Of a stretch of 64,000 nucleotides of DNA, positions 38,922 to 48,626 are shown piece by piece. The number at the start of each line of letters is the position of its first letter. Positions within the stretch are counted from its first letter, which is position 1. The stretch covers positions 558,001 through 622,000 of the forward strand of contig NZ_JAPDIA010000008.1 in the NCBI RefSeq assembly GCF_029525575.1, given 5' to 3'. The notes beneath the pieces were generated by a model that had not been told where the DNA came from, did no database searches, and worked only from the letters and a program-made list of their open reading frames with translations. The stretch comes from Cohnella rhizosphaerae. Lineage in GTDB: Bacteria > Bacillota > Bacilli > Paenibacillales > Paenibacillaceae. A program made the translations under genes and the position numbers.

Positions 38922-40505
38922 ATGAAGGCATTTACGGTGCTGGTCGTTGACGATTCCCCTTTCATGAGGAAATTGGTCGGAGACCTGGTGGCCGGCGACG
39001 CCGCATTCGAGGTCGTAGGGACGGCAGCCGACGGTGCCGACGCCTTGAGGCAGGTGCGCAAGCTGAAGCCGGATATGGCGGTCATGGATCTGGAAATGCC
39101 GGAAGTGAACGGGCTGGAAGCGCTCAAGCGGATCATGGCCGAATGCCCGACGCCGGTCATCATGATGTCGGCGGTGACGGACAGAGGGACGCGGGATACG
39201 ATCCGCGCGCTCCAATACGGCGCATTCGATTTCGTGCGGAAGCCCGACGGTGCGCTTAAGCTCGATGTTTCGCACATGGGCGAGACGTTGATCGAAAAGT
39301 TGCATATCGTCAAACAACTGCTGGTTTCCGGCGAGCTGAGACTAAGGCGAATGACGGAGGAAAGCGCAGAAGCCGCTGTCGCACAATCCGACGCCGAGGC
39401 TGCTGCCGAGATCGCGGCCGCCGAGGAAGAGAAGGCGCCGCAGCAGGCAAAGGCGAAGCCGCCGGCGCCTCCGCGCACCGGGAACGAGACTGTTGCGCAA
39501 TCGCCGCCGCCCGACATTGATCGGTTGCCGCCGGCGTCTTCGGCCAATCGCGCGGAATCGGAGCCTAAGCCCGGCCATGCGAACGATGCCGACGTACGAC
39601 AGGAGACGGCTGCCGCGATCGAACGTCCGGCAGCGCCCGGCAAGCCGCTGCGGGAGCTGCCGCCGGCGAAGAAGGCGCCGCCGCGTTCGCCGCTGACTGG
39701 AGCGGCAGGCAAAGACGAGGAGAAAAACCGGCTGCTCCGCAAACCGGAGGGGACCGGTAAAACCGCGCCGGAGCAGAGCGCTAAAGTCGGGAATGCGACC
39801 AAGCCGCTTAAGCGCTCTGCTCCGGACCCGGATCGAGCGTCCAAAGCGCCGCCGCCGGACATGCTCCCGAAGCCGCCCGCCGCCTCGCCGCTTCGCCAGG
39901 CCGATTCGTTTACCGATATCGTCGCGATCGGGACGTCGACGGGCGGACCGCGGGCGCTGCACGAAGTGCTGTCGTCGATTCCCGCTTCGTTTCCGGCTCC
40001 GATTCTGATCGTGCAGCATATGCCGCCCAAGTTCACGCATTCGCTGGCGCAGCGGCTCGATTCCTGCTCGGCGATCGAGGTGCGAGAAGCGGCGGACGGC
40101 GATCGGGTGCTGCCGGGAAAAGCTTACCTGGCGCCGGGCGGCAAGCATCTGAAGCTGATCCGGGAGGCGAACGGCGGCTACAAGATCAATCTCACCGAGG
40201 AAGATCCGGTCAGCGGTCACCGGCCGTCGGTCGACGTCATGTTCGGCTCGCTCGTCGGAAGGCGGGAGCTGAGACGCCATGCGGTTCTCATGACCGGCAT
40301 GGGCAGCGACGGAGCCAAAGCCATGAAGGCGCTGCGAGACGACGGGGCGGCGACGCTGATCGCCGAATCCGAAGAAACGTGCGTCGTTTACGGCATGCCG
40401 CGGTCAGCGGTGGAAAACGGCGCGGCGCAGACGGCGCTGCCGCTGCAGCGCATCGCCCCGGAGCTGGTCCGGTCGGTCGAAAAGCCTAAAGCGAAGCAGC
40501 TTTAA
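38922..40505 (+). CDS. cheB: Chemotaxis protein-glutamate methylesterase CheB with very long linker
   Basis: CheB removes methyl groups from chemoreceptors and deamidates them. The receiver domain (residues 1-120) carries Asp10/Asp11 and the phosphosite Asp56. The C-terminal esterase (from about residue 325) shows GTSTGGP, QHMPP and MGSDGA, which hold the Ser-His-Asp triad. Between them lies a Pro/Ala/Lys/Glu-rich linker of about 190 residues, so the protein is 527 aa against about 350 aa in relatives. The linker has no homopolymer break and looks genuinely expanded. Confidence 0.94.
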   Translation: MKAFTVLVVDDSPFMRKLVGDLVAGDAAFEVVGTAADGADALRQVRKLKPDMAVMDLEMPEVNGLEALKRIMAECPTPVIMMSAVTDRGTRDTIRALQYGAFDFVRKPDGALKLDVSHMGETLIEKLHIVKQLLVSGELRLRRMTEESAEAAVAQSDAEAAAEIAAAEEEKAPQQAKAKPPAPPRTGNETVAQSPPPDIDRLPPASSANRAESEPKPGHANDADVRQETAAAIERPAAPGKPLRELPPAKKAPPRSPLTGAAGKDEEKNRLLRKPEGTGKTAPEQSAKVGNATKPLKRSAPDPDRASKAPPPDMLPKPPAASPLRQADSFTDIVAIGTSTGGPRALHEVLSSIPASFPAPILIVQHMPPKFTHSLAQRLDSCSAIEVREAADGDRVLPGKAYLAPGGKHLKLIREANGGYKINLTEEDPVSGHRPSVDVMFGSLVGRRELRRHAVLMTGMGSDGAKAMKALRDDGAATLIAESEETCVVYGMPRSAVENGAAQTALPLQRIAPELVRSVEKPKAKQL

Positions 40506-40536
40506 TGCAGATGTGCCATTCAGGAGGTGACGCCCA

Positions 40537-42630
40537 GTGGAAATGAATCAGTACTTGTCCATTTTTATCGACGAAGCGAACGAGCATCTGCAGTCGCTTA
40601 ACGAAAACATGCTGCGTCTCGAACAGCAACCTGAGGATATCAGCATCGTTCAGATCATCTTCCGGTCCGCCCATACGCTTAAAGGCATGTCCGCCTCGAT
40701 GGGCTTCGAGGATCTGGCCTCGCTCACGCACGAGATGGAGAACGTGCTCGACTTGGTGCGCAACGACAAGCTGAAAATGAACGGCCATATTTTCGATACG
40801 CTGTTCAAATGCCTCGATTCGCTTGAAGGCATGGTTCAGGACGTCGTCGGCGGCGGCACCGGAAGCGCGGACGTCAAGGAGCTCGTGTCCCAGCTCAAGC
40901 AGATCGTCAAAGGCGAGCCTGCCGCGCCGGCCGCGGCCGTGCAAGCGTCCGCCGCTCCCGGCGCATCGGAGCTCGCGATGGTCGCCACGCATTTGCTGCT
41001 CGACCAATATCAGCTATCCGTGCTTCGGCAATCGATCGAAAACGGCAGTCCCGCTTTTCATATCGAAGTCGTCATCCGCGAGGATTGCCTGCTGAAGGGC
41101 GTTCGGGCTTATATGGTATTCGATGCGCTCGAACGCAACGGCGAGCTCGTCAAGTCCCATCCGTCGGTGCAGGACATCGAGCAGGAGCAGTTCGGGCATC
41201 AATTTTCCGTCTATTACATTTCCCGGATTCCGCAGCAAGAGCTGCGCGACACGCTCGACAAAATCTCCGAGCTCGAGTCGGTAAGCATCGTTCCGCTGGA
41301 CCTCGAGAGCTTAAGCGAGCTTGACGAGTCGCGCGCCGCGGAGCAGCAGATCCAGGAGGCCGTTCAACAAGCGGCCGCAACGGCGACGGCGCCCGCTCCC
41401 GCGGCGGCCGCAGCCGCGGACAAGCCCGCTGCGTCCGATGCGCCGCCTGCGAGAGCGCCCGCGTCCGCGCCCGTGGCGAACAAGACGATTCGGGTAGACA
41501 TCGAGCGACTCGATTCCCTCATGAATTTGTTCAGCGAGCTGCTTATCGACCGCGTCAGACTCGAACAGCTTGCCAGCGAAGTTCGCCGCAACGATCTGAC
41601 GGAGACGGTCGAACATATGGCGCGCGTGAGCAGCGATCTGCAAAACATCGTCCTGAAGCTGCGAATGGTGCCGGTGGACAGCGTGTTCAACCGTTTCCCC
41701 CCGCATGGTTCGGGATCTGGCCAAGTCGCTCGGCAAGAAGCTGGATCTTGTCATCACCGGCGCAGAGACGGAGCTGGACCGGACGGTCATCGACGAGATC
41801 GGCGATCCGCTCGTGCACTTGATCCGCAACTCCGTCGACCATGGCGTCGAGACGATCGAAGGCCGCCGCGAGGCGGGCAAGCCGGAGACGGGCGTCGTTA
41901 ACTTAAGGGCGTTCCACAGCGGCAATCACGTGTTTATCGAGATCGAGGACGACGGTCGCGGCATCAACCAGCCGAAGGTACTCGACATCGCCGTCAAGAA
42001 AGGCATCGTTTCCCCCGGAAGAAGCCAAAAAAGCTGAGCGACGACGAGATCAACATGCTGCTCTTTGCGCCGGGCTTCAGCACGGCGGACAAAATCTCGG
42101 ACATTTCGGGTCGCGGCGTCGGCCTGGACGTCGTCAAGTCGAAGATCGAGTCGCTCGGCGGCGTCGCATCGGTCACCTCCAAGGCGGGACAAGGCTCGAA
42201 ATGGTCGATTCAACTGCCGCTTACGCTCTCGATCATCACGGCCATGCTGGTCAAGCTCGGTTCGGAAAAGTTCGCGATTCCGCTGTCCTCCATCGTCGAG
42301 ACGGGCATCGTGAAGCGCAGCGCGATTCGCGATTTGCACGGCGCGAAGGTCATCGAATACCGCAAGTCGATTATTCCGGTATTGTCGCTGGCGGCCGTGC
42401 TGGACTCGCCCGATTATTCGGAAGAAAACGAGCTCGAGACGGAAATGCTCGTCATCCGAAAAGGCGAAAAACTAGCAGCCGTGCTCGTGGACGAGCTGAT
42501 CGGACAAAGCGAGATCGTGCTCAAGACGCTCGGCAAATATCTCACGAACCTGGACGTCATCTCCGGCGCGACGATTTTGGGCGACGGTCAAGTCGCGCTC
42601 ATCGTAGATCCGAACGCACTCATCAAATAA
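40537..42630 (+). CDS. cheA: Chemotaxis histidine kinase CheA, three frameshifts
   Basis: CheA phosphorylates CheY and CheB. The GTG start at 40537 follows AGGAGGTGA and gives MEMNQYLSIFIDEANEHLQ. The phosphorylated His46 lies in RSAHTLKG. The P2 part, an Ala/Pro linker, the dimer/kinase core (LIRNSVDHGVE, EDDGRGIN, GRGVGLDVVKSKIESLGG) and a C-terminal CheW-like domain follow. Frame changes sit at C6 41697-41702, C5 42012-42016 and A6 42027-42032. Removing one base from each gives an unbroken 696-aa protein, including GIVSPEEAKKLSDDE. Confidence 0.95.
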
Positions 42631-42655
42631 AGTTCTATTCGAGGAGGATGCTGTC

Positions 42656-43117
42656 ATGGCAGAAGATTTCAAGGTTATCGTGTTTACGCTCGCTCACGAG
42701 GAATACGGCATCGAGGTCGACAAGGTGCGTACGATCGAACGCATGACGCCCGTTACCCGCGTGCCGAAGACGCCGGCATTCGTAAAAGGCGTCATCAACC
42801 TGCGCGGCGTCGTCGTGCCGGTCATCGACTTGCGGAGCCGGTTCGGGCTTCCCGAATCCGAACCGACGGAAAACTCGCGAATCATCATCGTCGCGGCGAA
42901 CGAGCTTGAAGTCGGATTTATCGTCGACTCGGCGAACGACGTCATCGATCTGAATACGGATATGGTCGAGAATCCGCCTGAAGTCGTCGGCGGCATCAAA
43001 GCCAAATATTTGAGCGGCGTGGCCAAGTTCGGCGAGGACAGGCTGCTTATTCTGCTGAATCTGTCCGAAGTTCTTAACCGATCGGAGATTATCCAGCTCG
43101 AACAATTCGGAGCCTGA
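42656..43117 (+). CDS. cheW: Chemotaxis coupling protein CheW
   Basis: CheW couples receptors to CheA. It is 153 aa with the typical beginning KVIVFTLAHEEYGIEVDKVRTIERM and the motif VPKTPAFVKGVINLRGVVVPVIDLRSRF. GAGGAGG lies before the ATG. The gene is intact and sits 25 bases after cheA. Confidence 0.97.
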   Translation: MAEDFKVIVFTLAHEEYGIEVDKVRTIERMTPVTRVPKTPAFVKGVINLRGVVVPVIDLRSRFGLPESEPTENSRIIIVAANELEVGFIVDSANDVIDLNTDMVENPPEVVGGIKAKYLSGVAKFGEDRLLILLNLSEVLNRSEIIQLEQFGA

Positions 43118-43121
43118 CCGC

Positions 43122-43739
43122 ATGGAACTGTTCAGCCACAACGCCGAGTTCAAAATGGACGTGCTGCGCGAGGTCGGCAACATCGGGGCGGGGCATGCGG
43201 CCACCGCGCTATCCCGCCTGCTCGACAAGCCGATCGACATGGCCGTCCCTAAAGTTAGCTTCATTCCCTTCGAGGATATCGCAGACCGCGTCGGCGGCGC
43301 CGAGGAAGTCGTCGTCGCCATCTTCCTTCGCGTCGAAGGCGAGGCGCCGGGCAACATGTTTTTTCTGATGAGCCAGAATCAGGCGCGCGTGCTGCTGCAG
43401 GGTCTCCTGCACTTCGAACTGTCGGAAGGCCCCGAGTACTCGGAAATGGAGTTGTCCGCGTTGAGCGAGATCGGCAACATTCTTGCCGGCTCGTATCTGT
43501 CGTCGCTAGCGGATCTGACGGGTTTGCCGCTGTCGCCGACCGTCCCGGCGATCGCGGTCGATATGGCGGGAGCGATCTTAAGCTACGGACTGGTTCAATT
43601 CGGCACGATGGGCGACGAGGCGCTGCTCATCGATACGACATTTTTGGAGGACGATCGGCGGGCGGAGGGCCACTTTTTCTTTATTCCCGATCCCGAGTCG
43701 TTCGAGCGCTTGTTCCGCGCGCTAGGAGTGCCTATCTAA
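43122..43739 (+). CDS. cheC: CheY-P phosphatase CheC
   Basis: CheC hydrolyses phosphorylated CheY and is regulated by binding CheD. It is 205 aa with two phosphatase motifs, DVLREVGNIGAGHAATALSRLL and ELSALSEIGNILAGSYLSSL, each holding the conserved Glu and Asn. It is four bases after cheW and overlaps cheD by one base. Confidence 0.95.
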   Translation: MELFSHNAEFKMDVLREVGNIGAGHAATALSRLLDKPIDMAVPKVSFIPFEDIADRVGGAEEVVVAIFLRVEGEAPGNMFFLMSQNQARVLLQGLLHFELSEGPEYSEMELSALSEIGNILAGSYLSSLADLTGLPLSPTVPAIAVDMAGAILSYGLVQFGTMGDEALLIDTTFLEDDRRAEGHFFFIPDPESFERLFRALGVPI

Positions 43740-44233
43740 TGAAAGAAGTCATTATCGTGAAAATCGGAATGGCGGACTTGAACGTCGCCTCGGGCGGAGA
43801 CGCGCTAAAGACGACCGGGCTCGGCTCCTGCGTCGGACTAACGCTGCACGACGCGACCATCGGCATCGCGGGGATGGCGCATATTATGCTTCCGAGCTCG
43901 GATATCGCCAGAGAAGGACAGATCAATATCGCGAAGTATGCGGATACTGCCGTTCCCGAGCTGCTGTCCAGGCTCAAGGCCGGCGGCGCCAACTTGCGAA
44001 GGCTTGTCGCGAAGCTGGCGGGAGGGGCGCAAATGTTCGCGTTCGCGAGCGGAAGCGACAGCATGCGCATCGGCCCCCGCAACGTGGAATCCACGAAACT
44101 GGCGCTCGCGGCGTACGATATTCCCGTCGTCGCCGAGGATACGGGAGGCAATTTCGGCAGAACGATCGAATTCAGCAGCGCGAGCGGGATTTTGACGATC
44201 CGCAGCGTGCAGAATGGGGTAAAGGAGATTTGA
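43739..44233 (+). CDS. cheD: Chemoreceptor glutamine deamidase CheD
   Basis: CheD deamidates receptor glutamines and stimulates CheC. It is 164 aa. The catalytic Cys (GLGSCVGLTLHD) and the His in GMAHIMLPSS are present, as is the conserved NVESTKLAL segment. The ATG shares a base with the cheC stop codon, so the pair is coupled. Confidence 0.95.
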   Translation: MKEVIIVKIGMADLNVASGGDALKTTGLGSCVGLTLHDATIGIAGMAHIMLPSSDIAREGQINIAKYADTAVPELLSRLKAGGANLRRLVAKLAGGAQMFAFASGSDSMRIGPRNVESTKLALAAYDIPVVAEDTGGNFGRTIEFSSASGILTIRSVQNGVKEI

Positions 44234-44234
44234 A

Positions 44235-44654
44235 ATGAGCGTGCCATGGCGATGGAACTTTGGGTTCGCTATTTTCGGAGCCGTCTTGGTTTTCTTGATC
44301 TCCTCGTCCAGCAATCCGCCGCTCACTTCGCTTGTGAGGGGCCTGTACGCCTTCCTGGCGTTCGGCTTGCTCGGCTTCTTCTCCCGCGTCGTCCTGCAGC
44401 AGCTGCTGCAGCCCGCCAAAACGCTTGGCGGAGACAAAGAGCGCGCGCAAGAGGAACGCGGAATCGTTTTGGACGTGACGACGCCTACGGAAGACGACGA
44501 ATCGCTATCGCGGCTTATGCGTGAACAATGGACGGGCAACGAAGAGCCGCAATCCGCCGGCTTCGAGCCGCTCAAGCCCCCAAGGCTCGTCTCGATCGAC
44601 GACCCGAATCCGGAACAAGTCGCACAGGCGATCCGGCGTCTGAACGACGATTAA
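44235..44654 (+). CDS. Small membrane protein of unknown function between cheD and sigD
   Basis: I do not recognise this 139-aa protein by name. Two hydrophobic helices (about residues 7-25 and 33-54) are followed by a cytoplasmic-type charged tail with Asp/Glu and Pro-rich stretches, ending PNPEQVAQAIRRLNDD. It starts one base after the cheD stop and ends 16 bases before sigD, so it is part of the fla/che operon. B. subtilis has no gene at this place. Its role is unknown. Confidence 0.7.
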   Translation: MSVPWRWNFGFAIFGAVLVFLISSSSNPPLTSLVRGLYAFLAFGLLGFFSRVVLQQLLQPAKTLGGDKERAQEERGIVLDVTTPTEDDESLSRLMREQWTGNEEPQSAGFEPLKPPRLVSIDDPNPEQVAQAIRRLNDD

Positions 44655-44670
44655 GGAAGGTGATGCAGCG

Positions 44671-45459
44671 ATGGCAGAACCCAAAAGTTCCAAGCTGTCC
44701 CATTACGACCTGTGGTGTCGCTGGAAAGAAGAAGGCGATACCGAAGCTAAAAAAAGGATTGATCGAAAAGTACATTCCGCTCGTCGATTACGTATCCAGC
44801 CGCATGGCGGCCGGATTGCCCAAAAACGTATCCAAGGACGATCTGGTCAGCAACGGTTCCATGGGCCTGATCGACGCAATCGAAAAATTCGATCATCTGC
44901 GGGGGGCTGCAGTTCGAGACTTACGCTTCCTGGCGCATTCGCGGATCGATCATCGACGGGCTGAGGCAGGGCGATTGGGTGCCGCGGTCCGTCCGGGACA
45001 AAGCGAAAAAAATGGAAGATGCATATGCCGTCCTCGAGCAGCGCAACCTGCGTTCCGCCACCGACGAAGAGATATGCAACTATTTAAATATAACGGACAA
45101 AGAATTCCAGCAAATGCTGCAGGAGGTCGCCGTCGCGACGGTCGGCTCGCTCGAAGAGCCCATTCGCGAGGAAGACGCCGAGACGCGCATGTCGCTGCTC
45201 GTGGACGACAAGGCGCAGAGCCCGGAGTCGAAAGTGCACGAGACCTATTTACGGGACTCGCTCGCGGCCGGCATCGACAAGCTCACGCCGAAGGAGCGAA
45301 CGGTCGTCTCTCTTTTTTTATTACGAGGATCTGTCTCTGAGCGAGATCGCCGAGGTGATGTCTTTGTCGCCTTCCCGGATCTCGCAGCTTCATTCGAAGG
45401 CGATTTTGCGGTTGCGGGGCGCGCTCGGCAAACAAAGAGATCAACTGCTCCAAAAATAA
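44671..45459 (+). CDS. sigD: Flagellar sigma factor SigD (FliA family), three frameshifts
   Basis: SigD directs RNA polymerase to late flagellar, chemotaxis and autolysin genes. Region 2 reads GLIEKYIPLVDYVSSRMAAGLPKNV, then DLVSNGSMGLIDAIEKFD, then FETYASWRIRGSIIDGLRQGDWVPRSVR. Region 4 reads LTPKERTVVSLFYYEDLSLSEIAEVMSLSPSRISQLHSKA. This unbroken reading needs one base removed at A7 44749-44755, G6 44901-44906 and T7 45313-45319. The repaired protein is 261 aa, ending at TAA 45457-45459. Confidence 0.93.
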
Positions 45460-45480
45460 ACCGGAAAGGGGGGATTTATT

Positions 45481-46891
45481 ATGCAAGGGGAAGAGGCGTT
45501 TGCGATCGGCCAGATCTTTGAGGTTAAAATTTCCGAAGACCGCATGACGGCCAGCCTGTCGATCAAGCCGATCGAAGACGCGAAGGAGGCGAGCGTTCGG
45601 CAGCTCGAGGCGTTGCTTGCCGCTTCGGGCGTCCGTTACGGCGTTCAACAGGAGCTGCTTGCTCGAATCGCTCAAAATCCGCAAGCGTATTTTTATACCG
45701 ACAACGTCGTGGCCGTCGGATTGCAGCCGACGCCGGGCGTCAACGGCTACGTCAAGGTGTTGTTCGAGGAGCAGGATCAGAAGAGGCCGGCGGAGCGCGA
45801 AGACGGGAGCGTCGATTACAGGGAGATGAGACAGCTCGCCAACGTCAAAACGGGCCAGCTGATCGCAACGCGGGTGCCTCCGCTCCCGGGCACTGCGGGA
45901 ACGACGGTGACGGGAGAAACGGTCGCGCCGAAGGAAGGCAAAGAAGCAAGCTTCAAGGTGGGGAAAAACGTCGTCGTCAATCCGGACAAGACGGCCATGT
46001 ATGCCGCGATGGACGGACTCGTCACGTGGACCGACAAGGAAAAGCTGAACGTTTTTCCCGTTTTCGAGATCAACGGCGACGTCGATTATCATACGGGCAA
46101 CATCGACTTCGTGGGCACCGTCGTCATTCGCGGCAACGTGCTGACCGGGTTTCGCATCCGCGCCTCGGGGGGACATTCGGGTCACCGGGGGCGTAGAAGG
46201 CGCGGACCTGGAGTCGGACGGCTCGATCGAGATCTCCGGCGGCATCATCGGTTCGGGCAAAGGCCACGTCAAAGCGGGCGTCGACGTCAAGTGTTCGTTC
46301 GTGCAGGAGAGCAACGTCACGGCCGGACAGGACGTGCTCGTGTCCCAGAGCATCATGCATTCGAACATTCGGGCGGTCCGGAGCATTCGCTGCGAAGGCG
46401 CCAAAGGCTTGGTCGTCGGCGGCTTGCTCCAGGCCGGAGACCTTGTCGTGGCCCGCACGATCGGCAATTCGATGTCCACGGTCACCTCCGTCGAGGTGGG
46501 CCTAAAGCCCGAACTGCGGCAGGAGCTGACTGACCTCAGGCAGCAGGTTCGTCAAATGTCCGAAAATTTGGATAAAACGGAAAAGGCACTCGTCATGCTG
46601 GATCATCTTGCCGCGGCAGGCCAGCTGTCCGCCGATCGATTGACGATGCGGATCAAGCTGAATTCGACGCGCAGACAAGTGACCGAGGAGCTCAAGGCCG
46701 CGAAGGCGAACATCCTCGAGATCGAGCGCACGCTCGAGGATACGGATCAGGCGAAGGTGAATGTCTTACATACGGTCTACGGCGGTACGAAAATCGTCAT
46801 CGGGCGCTACACGCGTTTTGTCAAGGATAGCGCCAAACGCGTAACCTTCCGTTACGAAGAAGGCGAGATCGCGATGGCGACGCTGTTATAA
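45481..46891 (+). CDS. fapA: FapA/DUF342 family protein, frameshifted
   Basis: DUF342 proteins have an N-terminal domain, a central right-handed beta-helix and a C-terminal coiled coil; members affect flagellar assembly and cell polarity. Here the beta-helix part reads GNIDFVGTVVIRGNVLTGFRIRASGDIRVTGGVEGADLESDGSIEISGG once one G is removed from the six at 46167-46172. The coiled coil lies near residues 345-430. The repaired length is 469 aa. It follows sigD by 21 bases. The gene symbol is by family only. Confidence 0.8.
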
Positions 46892-46912
46892 TGCGACAGG
46901 AGGGGAACGGCC

Positions 46913-47242
46913 ATGAGCTATAAGCCGCTCGACGTGCAAACCTCGATTCCTCGCTCGATCGAATTGACGCCCCTGCAGGCTTCCCAGCAGCTGCGCCAGG
47001 CTGCCGACCAGGCCGCGCTCGGCGCGCAGGCCCAGAAGCTCGCCGAGCGCGACGCCAAACGGAACGCCAAGTCGGAAGGCACCGGACATAAATCGATTTC
47101 GGACGAGGACGATCCGAAGGAAAGCCGTCAAAAGAGACCTTTCGCCCCAAAAAAGCGGGCGGACGAGCACGAGCGCGAGCGGACCGAGACGCATGAGGCC
47201 GAACACCCTTACAAAGGACATCATATCGACCTGTCGCTATAG
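46913..47242 (+). CDS. Hypothetical charged protein in the fla/che operon
   Basis: This 109-aa soluble protein starts MSYKPLDVQTSIPRSIELTPLQASQQLRQAADQAAL. The middle is an Ala/Gln/Glu helix and the C-terminal half is highly charged and His-rich, ending EHPYKGHHIDLSL. I do not recognise a family. A good ribosome binding site (GACAGGAGGGG) and the tight spacing to fapA and the next gene support a real gene. No function can be assigned. Confidence 0.65.
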   Translation: MSYKPLDVQTSIPRSIELTPLQASQQLRQAADQAALGAQAQKLAERDAKRNAKSEGTGHKSISDEDDPKESRQKRPFAPKKRADEHERERTETHEAEHPYKGHHIDLSL

Positions 47243-47263
47243 CATCGGGAAGGTGAGAGAGTA

Positions 47264-47977
47264 TTGGACATGGATCCGTGGGTTACGCTCGTCATCGCCG
47301 GGGCCGCGATCGCGGGTTACGGCTGGCTGAAGCCCGAACCGAAGGAGCAGGCAGCTTCGGTGGTCAATGAAGAAGCCTACGACAGGCTGCTCGAAGATTT
47401 GGAGACTGAAAATCGCGAGCTCGTGGACGCGGTGGCAGCCTTCAAGCGGGAACAGGACGACACGGTGAGCCGTCTCGGCCGGCGCATTCGCGAGCTGGAG
47501 CGCCAGATGGAGGAATCCGCCGCGTACAGGAAGGCGGATATCTACGGCCGAGCGGAGCCGGCGGCGGCGAATGAGCGCTTTGGTCCGACAAGGCCTGAAC
47601 CCGCCATCTATCTTCCGGAGGCGCCGGATATCCGGCCGCCAGCCGGCGAATCCGCGGAAGGCGCGGGGCGAGCCGTGCGGGCGGCCGATGACTTGCACGC
47701 ACAAGCTGGCAGTTCTGCGGCACGGGCGAGCAAGGAAGCAGACGCCGTTCCGCTTCGCGGACATGCGGCCGATCATGCGGCCGATAACGAAGCTTCGGCG
47801 GTTCCTGACGATGGAGCGGCCGACAGGCCGGCGCTCATCCGCGATCGCTACGCGCAACTGCTGGAGCTGTACGAACGGGGGCGTTCGGTGGAGCAGGTGG
47901 CGAAGGCGATGAATATGAACAAGGGCGAAGTGCAGCTTATTTTGCAGCTCGCCAAGCGGGAGGCGAATCGGCCATGA
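47264..47977 (+). CDS. SwrB/YlxL-like membrane-anchored protein
   Basis: This 237-aa protein has a short N-terminal membrane segment (about residues 4-20), a coiled coil (residues 35-80), a Pro/Ala-rich disordered middle and a C-terminal helix-turn-helix-like end (RYAQLLELYERGRSVEQVAKAMNMNKGEVQLILQLAKRE). The layout and position after sigD resemble B. subtilis SwrB (YlxL), which promotes flagellar export gate assembly. The sequence link is weak. The TTG start at 47264 follows GGGAAGGTGAGAG, and the stop overlaps the next gene. Confidence 0.55.
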   Translation: MDMDPWVTLVIAGAAIAGYGWLKPEPKEQAASVVNEEAYDRLLEDLETENRELVDAVAAFKREQDDTVSRLGRRIRELERQMEESAAYRKADIYGRAEPAAANERFGPTRPEPAIYLPEAPDIRPPAGESAEGAGRAVRAADDLHAQAGSSAARASKEADAVPLRGHAADHAADNEASAVPDDGAADRPALIRDRYAQLLELYERGRSVEQVAKAMNMNKGEVQLILQLAKREANRP

Positions 47978-48547
47978 ACAAGCGCCGCGCGCTGCTGGTC
48001 GGCTTCGGCGTCGGCTTGATGGCCGGCGCAGCCCTGCTGCAGCTGATGAACTACGGAGAAGATTTAAGCGAGGGCACGGCGATGCCCGTGCAGCTTACGG
48101 TCGAACAGCTTCAGGAGCAGGCCAGAGGCGAAGGCTACGCGATGTACAAGCTGAGCGAGCCGATGTACACGCAGGCGCAGCTCGACGCGGCAGCCGCGAA
48201 GGCCAAAGCTGATGCGTCGGCGGCCGCGGACGAAAAGCCGGAGCAAGCTGCCGGCGAGTCCGCGAAGCCAACGGGCACGGTTGCGCCTGGCGCCTCTCCA
48301 ACCCCTGCGCCTCCCGAATCGGGAGCGTCTCCCGAAGCGCGGCTCGGCCTGTACGTCGCTGCCGGGGGATTCGCTCGACAAGGTCGCGACAGGCCTGAAG
48401 GCGCTCGGCGTTATCGGCGACAAAACGGCCTTCGTGAAGGCGGCCAAACCGTTCAGCGGCAAAATGCGGGTCGGTCTCAGCGTGTTCGAAGGCCGGGTGA
48501 CGTACGACGAGATCATCGCGGAGCTGCTGCGCGACAAAAACAAATAA
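47974..48547 (+). CDS. MltG/YceG-like N-terminal domain protein without catalytic domain, frameshifted
   Basis: The protein has an N-terminal membrane segment (LLVGFGVGLMAGAALLQLM), an Ala/Pro/Lys-rich linker, and a C-terminal domain reading GDSLDKVATGLKALGVIGDKTAFVKAAK then GLSVFEGRVTYDEIIAELL. This matches the LysM-like domain pattern of MltG (ipkG.s..eIa..L...gvI...F). The lytic transglycosylase domain of MltG is missing; the protein is only 190 aa. The frame breaks at five G, 48364-48368. It overlaps the previous gene (ATGA) and is the last gene before rpsB. Confidence 0.6.
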
Positions 48548-48580
48548 ACGGCCGCCGCCGCTCCGAACGGCGGCGCCGAA

Positions 48581-48615
48581 CGGATGGCCGGCTTGTGTTG
48601 CAAGCCGGCCATCCG
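48581..48615 (+). terminator. Perfect 15-bp hairpin at the end of the fla/che operon
   Basis: CGGATGGCCGGCTTG (48581-48595) pairs perfectly with CAAGCCGGCCATCCG (48601-48615) around a TGTTG loop. It is followed by TATGTTATATTG and not an oligo-T, so it is an atypical terminator. A second GC hairpin (GCCGCCG/CGGCGGC) lies just upstream. Confidence 0.55.
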
Positions 48616-48626
48616 TATGTTATATT
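48598..48626 (+). promoter_or_regulatory. Probable SigA promoter of rpsB
   Basis: TTGCAA (48598-48603) and TATATT (48621-48626) are exactly 17 bases apart. The -35 box overlaps the loop and 3' arm of the preceding hairpin. The expected transcript has a leader of about 125 bases before rpsB. Confidence 0.65.

Noticed and set aside
42012..42032. Programmed frameshifting in cheA or other genes at A/C runs
   Set aside because: No slippery heptamer with a downstream stem or upstream Shine-Dalgarno-like stimulator was evident, and two changes 15 bases apart cancel in frame only if a third is counted. Random run errors fit better.
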